Translations under genes and position numbers: made by a program
Assembly (NCBI RefSeq): GCF_900109755.1
Contig: NZ_FOAR01000014.1
Location: 62,001-126,000 of the forward strand
Origin: Pseudomonas agarici
GTDB taxonomy: Bacteria; Pseudomonadota; Gammaproteobacteria; Pseudomonadales; Pseudomonadaceae
Direction: 5' to 3'
DNA: 64,000 nt
Notes under the pieces: model-generated
Database searches by the model: none
Seen by the model: only the letters and a program-made list of their open reading frames with translations
Told to the model about the DNA's origin: nothing
Shown here: in pieces, positions 15,573-24,634 of the stretch
How the letters are laid out: each line of letters starts with the position of its first letter
How positions within the stretch are numbered: the first letter of the stretch is position 1

Positions 15573-18137
15573 TCAGGCAAAGACGATTTCATCGTTTTCC
15601 ACCGTGCCCATGACGCTCGCCCCTGGGATAAAGCGTCCCGACAGGATCAATTGGGCCAACGGGTTTTCGATCCAGCGCTGGATCGCCCGCTTAAGCGGCC
15701 GTGCGCCATAGACCGGGTCGTAACCGACAGCAATCAGCTTGTCCATGGCCTCGTCGCTCAGTTGCAGTTTCAATTCGCGCTCGGCCAGGCGCCCACGCAG
15801 GCGTCCCAGCTGGATCTCGGTGATACCCGCGATCTGATCCCGCGCCAATGGCTCGAAGATCACCACTTCGTCGACCCGGTTGATAAACTCCGGCCGGAAA
15901 TGGCTACCCAGCGCGTCCATTACCGCTGCCCGCTGCGCCTCGCGATCACCGACCAACTCCTGGATCTGCACCGAGCCCAGGTTGGAGGTCATCACGATGA
16001 CCGTATTGCGAAAGTCCACGGTACGACCATGACTGTCCGTCAGCCGGCCATCCTCCAGCACCTGCAAGAGGATATTGAACACATCGGGATGAGCCTTCTC
16101 GACCTCGTCCAGCAGGATGACGGAGTATGGCTTGCGACGCACCGCCTCGGTCAGGTAACCGCCTTCTTCATAGCCCACATAGCCCGGTGGCGCCCCGATC
16201 AGGCGAGCCACGGAGTGTTTCTCCATAAACTCGGACATATCGATGCGTACCATCGCCTCTTCGGTATCGAATAGGAACTCGGCCAGGGCTTTGCACAGCT
16301 CGGTCTTGCCCACGCCGGTCGGCCCGAGGAACATGAATGAACCGCTTGGTCGATTCGGGTCGGACAACCCGGCACGGGAGCGCCGCACCGCGTTGGCAAC
16401 CGCCACCACCGCCTCGTCCTGACCGATGACGCGCTGATGCAGGAGGCTTTCCATCTTCAACAGCTTGTCGCGCTCACCTTCTAGCATCTTCGACACCGGG
16501 ATGCCGGTCCACTTCGAGACGACCTCGGCAATCTCCTCTTCGGTCACTTTGCTGCGCAGCAACTGGTTTTCGCTGTGACCGTGCTGGTCGACCATCTGCA
16601 GGCTGCGCTCCAAGTCAGGGATAACCCCGTATTGAAGTTCGGCCATGCGGTTGAGGTCGCCCTTGCGGCGGGCAGCTTCGAGCTCCTGGCGCGACTGCTC
16701 GATTTTTTGCTGGATCTGCGCGGAACCCTGCACCTCGGCTTTTTCCGAGGTCCAGATTTCCTCCAGATCGGCGTATTCGCGCTCCAGGCGGATAATTTCT
16801 TCCTGGAGTTTTTCCAGGCGCTTGATCGCCGCTTCGTCGTCTTCTTTCTTCAGCGCCTGGGATTCGACCTTGAGCTGAATCAGACGACGCTCCAAACGAT
16901 CCAACACTTCCGGCTTGGAGTCGATTTCCATGCGGATGCGGCTGGCAGCTTCATCGATCAGGTCGATGGCCTTGTCCGGCAACTGGCGGTCGGTGATGTA
17001 GCGATGGCTGAGCTTAGCCGCAGCGATAATCGCGCCGTCGGTGATCGCCACCTTGTGGTGCACCTCATACCGTTCTTTCAGGCCGCGCAGGATGGCAATC
17101 GTGTCCTCCTCGCTCGGCTCGTCCACTAGTACCTTCTGGAAACGCCGTTCGAGGGCCGCGTCCTTCTCTATATATTGGCGATACTCGTTGAGCGTGGTCG
17201 CTCCAACGCAGTGCAGCTCGCCGCGAGCCAACGCCGGTTTGAGCATGTTGCCAGCATCCATCGAGCCTTCGCCCTTGCCGGCGCCGACCATGGTGTGCAA
17301 TTCGTCGATAAACAGAATGATCTGCCCTTCCTGCTTCGACAGTTCATTGAGCAGCGACTTCAGGCGCTCTTCGAACTCGCCCCGGTATTTCGCCCCGGCA
17401 ATCAGCGCGCCCATGTCCAGCGACAACAGGCGCTTGCCTTTCAGGCCATCCGGGACTTCGCCATTGATGATGCGCTGGGCCAGGCCTTCGGCGATGGCAG
17501 TCTTGCCCACGCCGGGCTCACCGATCAACACCGGGTTGTTCTTGGTCCGCCGTTGCAAGACCTGGATGGTGCGACGGATTTCGTCGTCACGCCCGATCAC
17601 CGGATCGAGCTTGCCCTCTTCGGCGCGTTTAGTCAGGTCGACGGTGTATTTGTCCAGGGCCTGGCGCGACTCCTCGACGTTGGCGTCATTGACCGCCGCG
17701 CCACCGCGCAGGTTGGTAATCGCGTTCTCCAGCGCCTTCTTGCTGACGCCCTGGCCCAGCAGCAACTTGCCGAGCTTGCTGTTCTCGTCCATCGCGGCGA
17801 GCAACACCAACTCGCTGGAGATAAACTGATCGCCTTTCTGCTGGGCCAGCCGGTCGGCCTGGTTCAGCAGGCGCGCAAGATCCTGCGACATGTTCACGTC
17901 GCCGGTAGGATTCTGGATTTTCGGCAATTGGTCGAGCTCTTTGCTCAACGCCTTGCGCAGGCTATTGACCTCGAAGCCTACCTGCATCAGCAGGGGTTTG
18001 ATCGAGCCGCCCTGCTGCTCCAGCAACGCCTGCATCAAGTGGGCAGGCTCGATGGCCGGATGATCGAGCCCCACGGCCAGGGACTGAGCATCGGATAATG
18101 CCAACTGCAATTTGCTGGTTAATCGGTCTATACGCAT
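15573..18137 (-). CDS. clpB: ATP-dependent disaggregase ClpB
   Basis: Hexameric AAA+ chaperone that extracts polypeptides from aggregates together with DnaK. The 854-residue length is normal. Order of domains: Clp N domain ([18 protein letters not shown]), NBD1 with Walker [17 protein letters not shown] near residue 205, the long coiled-coil M domain (about 410-520), and NBD2 with [16 protein letters not shown] near 605. The C terminus ends DEIVFA. AAGGAAGG precedes the ATG. A sigma-32-like promoter lies upstream (18210-18238), consistent with heat-shock control. Confidence 0.98.
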   Translation of the reverse strand: MRIDRLTSKLQLALSDAQSLAVGLDHPAIEPAHLMQALLEQQGGSIKPLLMQVGFEVNSLRKALSKELDQLPKIQNPTGDVNMSQDLARLLNQADRLAQQKGDQFISSELVLLAAMDENSKLGKLLLGQGVSKKALENAITNLRGGAAVNDANVEESRQALDKYTVDLTKRAEEGKLDPVIGRDDEIRRTIQVLQRRTKNNPVLIGEPGVGKTAIAEGLAQRIINGEVPDGLKGKRLLSLDMGALIAGAKYRGEFEERLKSLLNELSKQEGQIILFIDELHTMVGAGKGEGSMDAGNMLKPALARGELHCVGATTLNEYRQYIEKDAALERRFQKVLVDEPSEEDTIAILRGLKERYEVHHKVAITDGAIIAAAKLSHRYITDRQLPDKAIDLIDEAASRIRMEIDSKPEVLDRLERRLIQLKVESQALKKEDDEAAIKRLEKLQEEIIRLEREYADLEEIWTSEKAEVQGSAQIQQKIEQSRQELEAARRKGDLNRMAELQYGVIPDLERSLQMVDQHGHSENQLLRSKVTEEEIAEVVSKWTGIPVSKMLEGERDKLLKMESLLHQRVIGQDEAVVAVANAVRRSRAGLSDPNRPSGSFMFLGPTGVGKTELCKALAEFLFDTEEAMVRIDMSEFMEKHSVARLIGAPPGYVGYEEGGYLTEAVRRKPYSVILLDEVEKAHPDVFNILLQVLEDGRLTDSHGRTVDFRNTVIVMTSNLGSVQIQELVGDREAQRAAVMDALGSHFRPEFINRVDEVVIFEPLARDQIAGITEIQLGRLRGRLAERELKLQLSDEAMDKLIAVGYDPVYGARPLKRAIQRWIENPLAQLILSGRFIPGASVMGTVENDEIVFA

Positions 18138-18209
18138 TTTTCACCTTCCTTTTGAGCAGGCCGGAGCGATGGACACACCTGAATGAAAAAAACCTGCCAG
18201 ATACCTCTA

Positions 18210-18238
18210 TAGATGCGGTCGACTCCTGGAGTTTCAAG
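18210..18238 (-). promoter_or_regulatory. Sigma-32 (heat-shock) type promoter of clpB
   Basis: Reverse-strand CTTGAAA (18232-18238), a 13-bp spacer and CCGCATCTA (18210-18218), close to the CTTGAAA/CCCCATnTA consensus. It is 72 bp upstream of the clpB start. Confidence 0.75.
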
Positions 18239-18268
18239 CGTCGGAAGGTTGACGCAGATCAACAGAAT

Positions 18269-18326
18269 CTAGTGGTCTGTAAGGTTAGCTCGTTAGCTCA
18301 AGCTCGACGGCCACGCAGGCCACTAG
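18269..18326. mobile_element. Short CTAG-bounded miniature inverted-repeat element
   Basis: 58 bp running from CTAGTGGTCTGT to GCAGGCCACTAG. Its left 43 bp closely match the reverse complement of the right end of the 165-bp element at 21241-21405, so it looks like an internally deleted relative. CTAG at both ends fits IS630-type insertion at TA within CTAG. Its right end supplies the TAG stop codon of pgeF. Confidence 0.65.
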
Positions 18327-19048
18327 CCTTCGAGCCAGATCAGCGAAGCGAAACGACCGGTACGCGGGCTGCGCCGATAGGAATAGAAGCGCGGATCGGA
18401 AACCGTACAGAAGCCGCCACCATGCACCGAAGTGATGCCACATGCCGCCAGACGCACGCGCGCCAAGGCATAGATGTCCGCCATGAAGCGCCCGGCGTTG
18501 CGACTGGGCACAAAGGCCTCGATGGTTTGCGGATGGCTTGAGGTAAAGGCCTCGCGGACCTCAGCCCCGACTTCAAAAGCTTGCGCACCGATGGCCGGAC
18601 CGAGCCAGACCAGAATCTCGGAGGCGGGCACATCAAGGCTGTCGACGGCCGCTTCCAGTACACCTGCCGCCAGGCCGCGCCAACCAGCATGAGCCGCCGC
18701 TACACGGCTACCGGCACGATCACAGAACAAGGCCGGAAGGCAATCGGCAGTCATCGCCGTACAGGCAATCCCTGGCGTTGCGGTCCAACTGCCATCGGCC
18801 TCGGCGGTGACCGCAGGATCAGCCTCGACCACCACCACCCCATGCACCTGACGCAGCCACGCCGGCTGGATAGCAAAAGCGTCATTGAGGCGTCGGCGAT
18901 TTTCCGCGACCGCAATCGGGTCGTCATCGACATGATCGCCCAGGTTCAGACTATCGAACGGTGCCAGGCTGACACCGCCCGCCCGAGTGGTGACGCAGGA
19001 CCTGACCCTCGCCGGCGCGGGCCAGTCAGGAATCAGCCAGTCACTCAC
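18323..19048 (-). CDS. pgeF: Peptidoglycan editing factor PgeF (YfiH, multicopper-oxidase-like laccase domain)
   Basis: A 241-residue Cu-oxidase_4 family protein. Relatives are described both as peptidoglycan editing factors and as purine nucleoside phosphorylase-like laccase-domain enzymes. Metal-site motifs visible are VHGVVVVE, LTADCLPALFCD and AHAGWRGLAAGVLE. The start overlaps the rluD stop by four bases, giving an rluD-pgeF pair. The TAG stop falls inside the terminal CTAG of a miniature repeat element, so the original C terminus may have been altered by insertion; the product nonetheless has the usual length. Confidence 0.93.
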   Translation of the reverse strand: MSDWLIPDWPAPARVRSCVTTRAGGVSLAPFDSLNLGDHVDDDPIAVAENRRRLNDAFAIQPAWLRQVHGVVVVEADPAVTAEADGSWTATPGIACTAMTADCLPALFCDRAGSRVAAAHAGWRGLAAGVLEAAVDSLDVPASEILVWLGPAIGAQAFEVGAEVREAFTSSHPQTIEAFVPSRNAGRFMADIYALARVRLAACGITSVHGGGFCTVSDPRFYSYRRSPRTGRFASLIWLEG

Positions 19049-20007
19049 CCGATGAACGCCTCGCGATCCTGCTTGAGCAGCGACAGCAACCAGACGAAAT
19101 CGTCCGGCAGCGGTGATTCCCAGCTCATGCGTTGACCCGTCGTCGGATGATCCAGTTCCAGGAAGCGTGCATGCAGGGCCTGACGCGGAAAGTTTTTCAA
19201 CGACTCGACCATGGTCATGCTCGCCGCCGGGGGAATCCGGAAACGTCCGCCATAGGCCGGATCACCGACCAACGGGAAGTTGATGTGGGCCATATGCACA
19301 CGAATCTGGTGGGTGCGACCGGTTTCCAGCTTCACTCGAACGTGGGTATGGGAGCGGAAACGCTCAAGTACGCGGTAATGGCTCACCGCCTGCTTGCCGC
19401 CCTCCATCACTGCCATGCGCTGGCGCTGCTGGCCGTGCCGACCAATCGGCGCGTTGATCTTGCCACCCGCCGTCACCACGCCGATCACGATGCATTCATA
19501 GATGCGGCTGACGCTGCGACTCTGCAACTGTGTGACCAGTTGCGTCTGCGCCTGGATGGTTTTGGCCACGACCATCAGGCCGGTGGTGTCCTTGTCCAGG
19601 CGGTGTACGATGCCCGCGCGCGGTACGTTGATGATATCCGGCACATGGTGCAGCAAGGCGTTGAGCAAGGTGCCATCGGCATGCCCGGCGGCCGGATGCA
19701 CCACCAGGCCCGCGGGCTTGTTGATGACCAAAATATCGTCGTCTTCGTAGACGATATCGAGCTCGATGTCCTGGGCGATCCATTCTCCCTGCGCTTCTTG
19801 CTCGGCGGTCAGCTCAAGAACGGCTCCGCCGTGGACGATGTCTCGCGGGCGAATGACCGCTCCATTCACTGTCAGGCGACCGTCTTTGATCCAGGCACAA
19901 AGGCGCGAACGCGAGTGCTCGGCGAATAGTTGTGCGGCAACTTGATCGAGGCGTTGGCCACCCAGTTCGGATGGCACCTCTGCGCGAAGTTCAATTTTAT
20001 CGGACAT
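19045..20007 (-). CDS. rluD: 23S rRNA pseudouridine synthase RluD
   Basis: Makes pseudouridines at positions 1911/1915/1917 of 23S rRNA (helix 69). The 320-residue protein has an N-terminal S4 RNA-binding domain (about residues 15-75) and the catalytic motif GIVHRLDKDTTGLMV with nucleophile Asp138. The start at 20007 (MSDKIELRAEV) matches the family; a longer frame reaching 20172 would overlap the start of bamD and is rejected. Divergent from bamD with 150 bp between; co-transcribed with pgeF. Confidence 0.95.
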   Translation of the reverse strand: MSDKIELRAEVPSELGGQRLDQVAAQLFAEHSRSRLCAWIKDGRLTVNGAVIRPRDIVHGGAVLELTAEQEAQGEWIAQDIELDIVYEDDDILVINKPAGLVVHPAAGHADGTLLNALLHHVPDIINVPRAGIVHRLDKDTTGLMVVAKTIQAQTQLVTQLQSRSVSRIYECIVIGVVTAGGKINAPIGRHGQQRQRMAVMEGGKQAVSHYRVLERFRSHTHVRVKLETGRTHQIRVHMAHINFPLVGDPAYGGRFRIPPAASMTMVESLKNFPRQALHARFLELDHPTTGQRMSWESPLPDDFVWLLSLLKQDREAFIG

Positions 20008-20157
20008 GCTCGGACTGGGCGTCGGCACAGCCTTTGGTTTCGGCTGCGCGCTTGTGGTTAAATACGGCGTCTTTTGCCCTGAGGCTTTCAACGGGGCACT
20101 CATCATAACAGGACGGCTCCGCTCAAGACAGCGGCCGTCATAGGGACGCAAGCCGCC

Positions 20158-21174
20158 ATGCAAGTGAAACACCTGCTGCTGATCGCCATCCTCGCACTGA
20201 CCGCTGCTTGCTCATCGAAGGAAGTCGTTGACGAAAACCTGAGCGAAGTCGAGCTGTACCAGCAGGCGCAGACCGACCTGGATAACCACAGTTATACCAG
20301 CGCCACCACCAAGCTCAAGGCCCTGGAGTCGCGTTACCCGTTCGGCCGCTATGCCGACCAAGCCCAACTCGAACTGATCTACGCCAACTACAAGAACGCT
20401 GAGCCGGAAGCGGCCAAATCCGCGGCGGAGCGTTTTATCCGCCTGCACCCACAGCACCCGAACGTGGATTATGCCTACTACCTCAAGGGGCTGACCTCTT
20501 TCGACCAAGACGTGGGCCTGCTGGCGCGCTTCCTGCCGCTGGACATGACCAAGCGTGACCCAGGTGCCGCCCGCGACTCCTACAACGAATTCGCCCAGCT
20601 CACCAGCCGCTACCCCAACAGCCGCTACGCACCGGATGCCAAACAGCGCATGATTTATCTGCGCAACCTGCTGGCCTCCTACGAAATCCATGTGGCCGAC
20701 TACTACCTGACTCGTCAAGCCTACGTCGCGGCGGCCAACCGGGGTCGCTACGTGGTGGAAAACTTCCAGGAAACCCCTTCGGTCGGTGACGGTCTGGCGG
20801 TGATGGTCGAGGCCTACCAGCACCTGCACTTGGACGAACTGGCCAGCAGCAGCCTGGAGGTGTTGAAAACCAACTATCCAGACCATCCAAGCCTGGTCGA
20901 CGGCCAGTTCGTGCCACGCGTCGCCAAGGCGGACAACCGTTCCTGGCTGAGCAAGGCCACTCTGGGCCTGATCGAATCCCGTCCGCCGCTGCCACCGGGA
21001 GAAACCCGCGCCAACCAAGACGTACTCAAACAGTTCCAGGATGCCAAGGATGCGATTCCCGCAGACCTGAAACCGGCTGAAGGAGACGCTGTTGAAGAAG
21101 AGCAGCATGAGGCCCAAGGTAGCAACAGCAACCGTTCGTGGTTCAGCTACATGACTTTCGGTGTGTTCGACTAA
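20158..21174 (+). CDS. bamD: Outer membrane assembly lipoprotein BamD (ComL)
   Basis: Essential lipoprotein of the BAM complex that folds outer membrane proteins. The 338-residue product has a lipobox LTAAC with lipidated Cys18, followed by TPR-type repeats ([49 protein letters not shown]). Pseudomonas members carry a longer, charged C-terminal tail, as here (about residue 285 onward). A clear terminator follows at 21200-21226. Confidence 0.96.
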   Translation: MQVKHLLLIAILALTAACSSKEVVDENLSEVELYQQAQTDLDNHSYTSATTKLKALESRYPFGRYADQAQLELIYANYKNAEPEAAKSAAERFIRLHPQHPNVDYAYYLKGLTSFDQDVGLLARFLPLDMTKRDPGAARDSYNEFAQLTSRYPNSRYAPDAKQRMIYLRNLLASYEIHVADYYLTRQAYVAAANRGRYVVENFQETPSVGDGLAVMVEAYQHLHLDELASSSLEVLKTNYPDHPSLVDGQFVPRVAKADNRSWLSKATLGLIESRPPLPPGETRANQDVLKQFQDAKDAIPADLKPAEGDAVEEEQHEAQGSNSNRSWFSYMTFGVFD

Positions 21175-21199
21175 GCGCTTCAATCGAACCGCTGTCCAG

Positions 21200-21227
21200 G
21201 AAAGAGCCTTTCAAGGCTCTTTTCTTA
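21200..21227 (+). terminator. Rho-independent terminator of bamD
   Basis: AAAGAGCC-TTTCAA-GGCTCTTTT forms a 7-bp stem followed by a short T run, about 25 bp after the bamD stop. Confidence 0.85.
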
Positions 21228-21240
21228 TCTTGGAGCCGAC

Positions 21241-21405
21241 CTAGTGGCCTGTGTGGTTAGGTCTATGAGTCAATTTCGGTGCCACAAGCCCCTGGCCGGC
21301 GTTGTCGTTCCTCGCCATAGCCCGGCTATGACTCGTCACAGCGCCTTGGCCATGAACTTCTGGCATCCGAACTTGAGCTGACGAACTCACCGTACAGGCC
21401 ACTAG
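21241..21405. mobile_element. 165-bp CTAG-bounded miniature inverted-repeat element
   Basis: Runs from CTAGTGGCCTGT to ACAGGCCACTAG, a perfect 12-bp terminal inverted repeat that continues imperfectly to about 43 bp. It encodes nothing and fills most of the 301-bp gap between bamD and the next gene. The ends resemble the 58-bp element at 18269-18326. TA inside CTAG is the target preferred by IS630/Tc1-type transposases, which suggests a non-autonomous element mobilised by such a transposase. Confidence 0.7.
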
Positions 21406-21475
21406 TGTAATTGCTCTGTGCGACCGTCTTGAGCTTGGCTAAACTGCCGGATCATTCACCGCATAGCTGGTCGCC

Positions 21476-21709
21476 ATGGTTCGTTTACTGTTCTGGATTG
21501 CTCTGATTGCCGCCGCCGTATGGTTCTGGCGCAAATTCAAACGGGGCGAAACCTCGGCTCGCCCCTCCGACGAGCTCAGTGCCCCGCCCATGGTGCGTTG
21601 TGCCCATTGTGGCGTACACCTGCCCCGTGACCACGCCCTCAGCCAACAGCAGCAGTGGTATTGCAGCCAAGCTCACCTCGAGCAAGGCCCGGGCGCTCGT
21701 GACCGCTGA
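21476..21709 (+). CDS. PP0621-family small membrane protein
   Basis: A 77-residue protein with one N-terminal membrane helix (LLFWIALIAAAVWFW) and a cytoplasmic tail bearing a zinc-ribbon-like CAHCGVHLP...CSQAH motif. Such genes lie directly before pilS in Pseudomonas. The last 11 bases overlap the pilS GTG start, implying coupled translation. Function unknown; the context suggests a link to PilS signalling, which is inference. Confidence 0.85.
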   Translation: MVRLLFWIALIAAAVWFWRKFKRGETSARPSDELSAPPMVRCAHCGVHLPRDHALSQQQQWYCSQAHLEQGPGARDR

Positions 21710-23288
21710 AACCCTCAGTCTCGGCGGTTCCCAGGCACGACGCCTGCTACGGCTCTATCACCTTTATCGACTGAGCATCGGCGTGGCACTGATCCTGCTG
21801 ATTTCCAGCAAGATGGACGACAAGCTGCTGGACCTGGCCGACGACGAGCTGTTTCGCACCGGCAGTTGGATCTACCTGACCCTCAATATCCTGGTGGTGG
21901 TGTTGCTGGAAAATCCCAAGCGCCAGGCCCAGGTCTTCAGCCTGGCGCTGACCGACGCCGTCATGCTCTCAGGTCTGTTCTATGCCGCTGGCGGCACACC
22001 CAGCGGTATCGGCAACCTGCTGATCGTCTCGGTGGCGATCAGCAACGCACTGCTGCGGGGTCGTATCGGCCTGCTGATTGCGGCCGTTTCGGCCATCGGC
22101 ATTATTTACCTGACCTTCTACCTGAGCTTAAGCCTGCCGGCGGCCGCCAACGATTACCTACAGGCCGGGTTACTAGGCGCTCTATGCTTCGCCGCGGCGC
22201 TGCTGGTCCAGGGCCTGACCCGCTTGCTCATCGTCAGCGACACCCTGGCCGAACAACGCGCCACCGACGTGACCAACCTCGAAGCGCTCAATGCGCTGAT
22301 CTTGCAACGCATGCGTACCGGTATCTTGGTGCTCGATGCCGAGTATCGTGTTCAATTAGCCAACCCGAGCGTCCTGGAAATGCTGAACCAGACCGATGTC
22401 CTTGGACGATCGATCGAGAGCGGCTCACCGGAGCTGATAGACCGCCTGCGCCTGTGGCACAGCAACCCTACATTGCGCCCGCAAAGTCTGAAAATCGCCG
22501 GAGGCAGTGCCGTACTGCAACCGGCGTTTATCGCCTTGCGACGCGGTGAACAACAGCAAACGTTGGTTTTCCTCGAAGACCTGTCACAGATCGCCCAACA
22601 GGCCCAACAACTCAAGCTCGCGGCCCTGGGCCGCCTGACCGCCGGAATCGCCCACGAAATCCGCAACCCTCTCGGCGCCATCAGCCACGCTGCCCAATTG
22701 CTACAGGAATCAAAGGAACTGCGAGGTTCCGACCGGCGCCTCACGCAGATTATCCAGGACCAGTCCAAGCGTATGAATCGGGTGATTGAGAATGTGCTCC
22801 AGCTGTCTCGAAGGCAACCGTCCGAAGCGCGGCTGCTAGACCTCGGTGCCTGGCTGCAAACGTTCGTCAGCGAATGGCGCGAACGAGCGCCTGCGAACCA
22901 GCAACTTCATCTGGAGATCGACAATGCCCGGATGCAAACCCGCGCCGACCCACTGCAGTTGACTCAAGTGTTGAACAACCTGCTGGAAAACGGTCTGCGC
23001 TACAGCGCCCAATTGCACGATCAGGCGCAGGTCTGGCTGAAACTGGCGCTGGAACAGAACAATGGGTTGCCGACTCTGGAAATACTCGATAATGGCCCCG
23101 GCATCGCGCCCGAGCGGTTGCAGCATCTGTTCGAGCCGTTCTTCACCACCGAAAGCCAGGGCACGGGCTTGGGCCTGTATCTGTCCCGCGAACTGTGCGA
23201 AAGCAACCAGGCCCGCCTAGACTATTCAAGACGCCAAGGCGGTAGTTGCTTTCGCATCACCTTCGCTCACGCACGCAAACAGAGTTGA
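21699..23288 (+). CDS. pilS: Sensor histidine kinase PilS
   Basis: Polar-membrane kinase that senses pilin levels and phosphorylates PilR to control pilA. The 529-residue protein has about six N-terminal membrane helices (residues 20-185), a PAS-like linker (ILVLDAEYRVQLANPSVLEML), the H-box GIAHEIRNPLGAISHAA, N-box NNLLENGLRYS, and G-boxes DNGPGIAP and GTGLGLYLSRE. The GTG at 21699 overlaps the preceding gene and removes an unlikely 64-residue extension. The pilR ATG follows the stop by 2 bp. Confidence 0.95.
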   Translation: MTAETLSLGGSQARRLLRLYHLYRLSIGVALILLISSKMDDKLLDLADDELFRTGSWIYLTLNILVVVLLENPKRQAQVFSLALTDAVMLSGLFYAAGGTPSGIGNLLIVSVAISNALLRGRIGLLIAAVSAIGIIYLTFYLSLSLPAAANDYLQAGLLGALCFAAALLVQGLTRLLIVSDTLAEQRATDVTNLEALNALILQRMRTGILVLDAEYRVQLANPSVLEMLNQTDVLGRSIESGSPELIDRLRLWHSNPTLRPQSLKIAGGSAVLQPAFIALRRGEQQQTLVFLEDLSQIAQQAQQLKLAALGRLTAGIAHEIRNPLGAISHAAQLLQESKELRGSDRRLTQIIQDQSKRMNRVIENVLQLSRRQPSEARLLDLGAWLQTFVSEWRERAPANQQLHLEIDNARMQTRADPLQLTQVLNNLLENGLRYSAQLHDQAQVWLKLALEQNNGLPTLEILDNGPGIAPERLQHLFEPFFTTESQGTGLGLYLSRELCESNQARLDYSRRQGGSCFRITFAHARKQS

Positions 23289-23290
23289 AC

Positions 23291-24634
23291 ATGAGCCCAC
23301 GGCAGAAGATCCTGATCGTCGATGATGAACCGGATATCCGCGAACTCCTGGAAATCACTCTGGGTCGGATGAAGCTCGATACCCAAAGCGCCCGCAATGT
23401 CGGCGAAGCCCGAGACAAACTGGCTCAGGACAGCTTCGACCTGTGCCTGACCGACATGCGCCTGCCGGACGGCACGGGACTGGAACTGGTCCAATACATC
23501 CAACAGCGTCATCCCCAGGTGCCAGTGGCAATGATCACCGCCTATGGCAGCCTGGATACTGCGATCAACGCACTCAAGTCCGGTGCCTTCGACTTCCTGA
23601 CCAAGCCGGTGGATCTGGCCCGCTTGCGGGAACTGGTTACCAGCGCCTTGCGACTGCCGATGGCCGGTGAAAAACCACTGGCCATTGATACCCGTCTGCA
23701 GGGCGATTCGCTGCCGATGCGCGCCCTGCGCAAACAAATCGACAAACTGGCCCGCAGTCAGGCCCCCGTGTATATCAGTGGTGAATCAGGCAGCGGCAAG
23801 GAGCTGGTGGCGCGCTTGATCCATGCGCAGGGCCCTCGCGCCGAGAGCCCGTTCGTGCCGGTCAACTGCGGGGCCATTCCTTCGGAACTGATGGAAAGCG
23901 AGTTTTTCGGCCATCGCAAAGGCAGCTTCAGCGGCGCGGTCGAAGACACCCCTGGACTGTTCCAAGCCGCCAACGGTGGCACCTTGTTTCTCGATGAAGT
24001 CGCTGACCTGCCTCTTGCCATGCAGGTCAAGCTGCTGCGGGCGATCCAGGAAAAGGCCGTTCGCAGCGTCGGCGGTCAACAGGAAGAAGTGGTGGATGTG
24101 CGGATTTTGTGCGCCACCCACAAAGACCTGAGCGCTGAAGTCAGCGCCGGACGCTTTCGCCAGGACCTGTATTACCGGCTCAACGTCATTGAACTGCGGG
24201 TCCCCTCGCTGCGCGAACGCCGCGACGACATTGAGCCGCTGGCGACCCATGTACTCAAGCGTCTGGCGGCAGGTAGCGGGCTGCCTGCCGCCAAACTCCA
24301 CCCCAACGCCCTGGATATCCTCAAGGGTTATCGTTTTCCCGGTAATGTGCGTGAACTGGAGAATATGCTCGAGCGGGCTCATACCTTGTGTGAAAACGAG
24401 CAGATCGAGGCCAGCGACCTGCGGCTGGCGCAAGCCGACGGCAATAACGCCGAGCCTGGGGGGCCGAATCTGGCGCAGATCGATAATCTGGAAGATTACC
24501 TGGAAAGCATCGAGCGCAAGCTGATTCTCCAAGCCTTGGAAGAAACCCGCTGGAACCGCACGGCGGCGGCCCAACGGCTGAACCTGTCGTTCCGTTCGAT
24601 GCGTTATCGTCTCAAGAAACTGGGGTTGGATTGA
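23291..24634 (+). CDS. pilR: Sigma-54-dependent response regulator PilR
   Basis: Activates sigma-54 transcription of pilA when phosphorylated by PilS. The 447-residue protein has a receiver domain with phospho-acceptor in CLTDMRLPDG, an AAA+ domain with Walker A GESGSGKELVARLIH and Walker B GGTLFLDEVADLP, and a C-terminal Fis-type helix-turn-helix (WNRTAAAQRLNLSFRSMRYR). The sigma-54 contact loop reads GSFSGA instead of the canonical GAFTGA. The gene overlaps thiO (opposite strand) by 23 bp at the 3' ends. Confidence 0.96.
   Translation: MSPRQKILIVDDEPDIRELLEITLGRMKLDTQSARNVGEARDKLAQDSFDLCLTDMRLPDGTGLELVQYIQQRHPQVPVAMITAYGSLDTAINALKSGAFDFLTKPVDLARLRELVTSALRLPMAGEKPLAIDTRLQGDSLPMRALRKQIDKLARSQAPVYISGESGSGKELVARLIHAQGPRAESPFVPVNCGAIPSELMESEFFGHRKGSFSGAVEDTPGLFQAANGGTLFLDEVADLPLAMQVKLLRAIQEKAVRSVGGQQEEVVDVRILCATHKDLSAEVSAGRFRQDLYYRLNVIELRVPSLRERRDDIEPLATHVLKRLAAGSGLPAAKLHPNALDILKGYRFPGNVRELENMLERAHTLCENEQIEASDLRLAQADGNNAEPGGPNLAQIDNLEDYLESIERKLILQALEETRWNRTAAAQRLNLSFRSMRYRLKKLGLD

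Noticed and set aside
15348..16274. 308-residue plus-strand frame across the clpB 3' end
   Set aside because: It is antisense to clpB for most of its length and rich in His/Gln/Asp, the typical shadow of a GC-rich coding strand.
20008..20172. 55-residue extension of RluD overlapping bamD
   Set aside because: It would run across the bamD start and promoter region; the protein family begins at MSDKIELRAEV.
21507..21698. 64-residue N-terminal extension of PilS
   Set aside because: It lies inside the preceding PP0621-type gene in another frame, has no membrane or domain features, and a GTG at 21699 overlapping the upstream stop gives the family N terminus.
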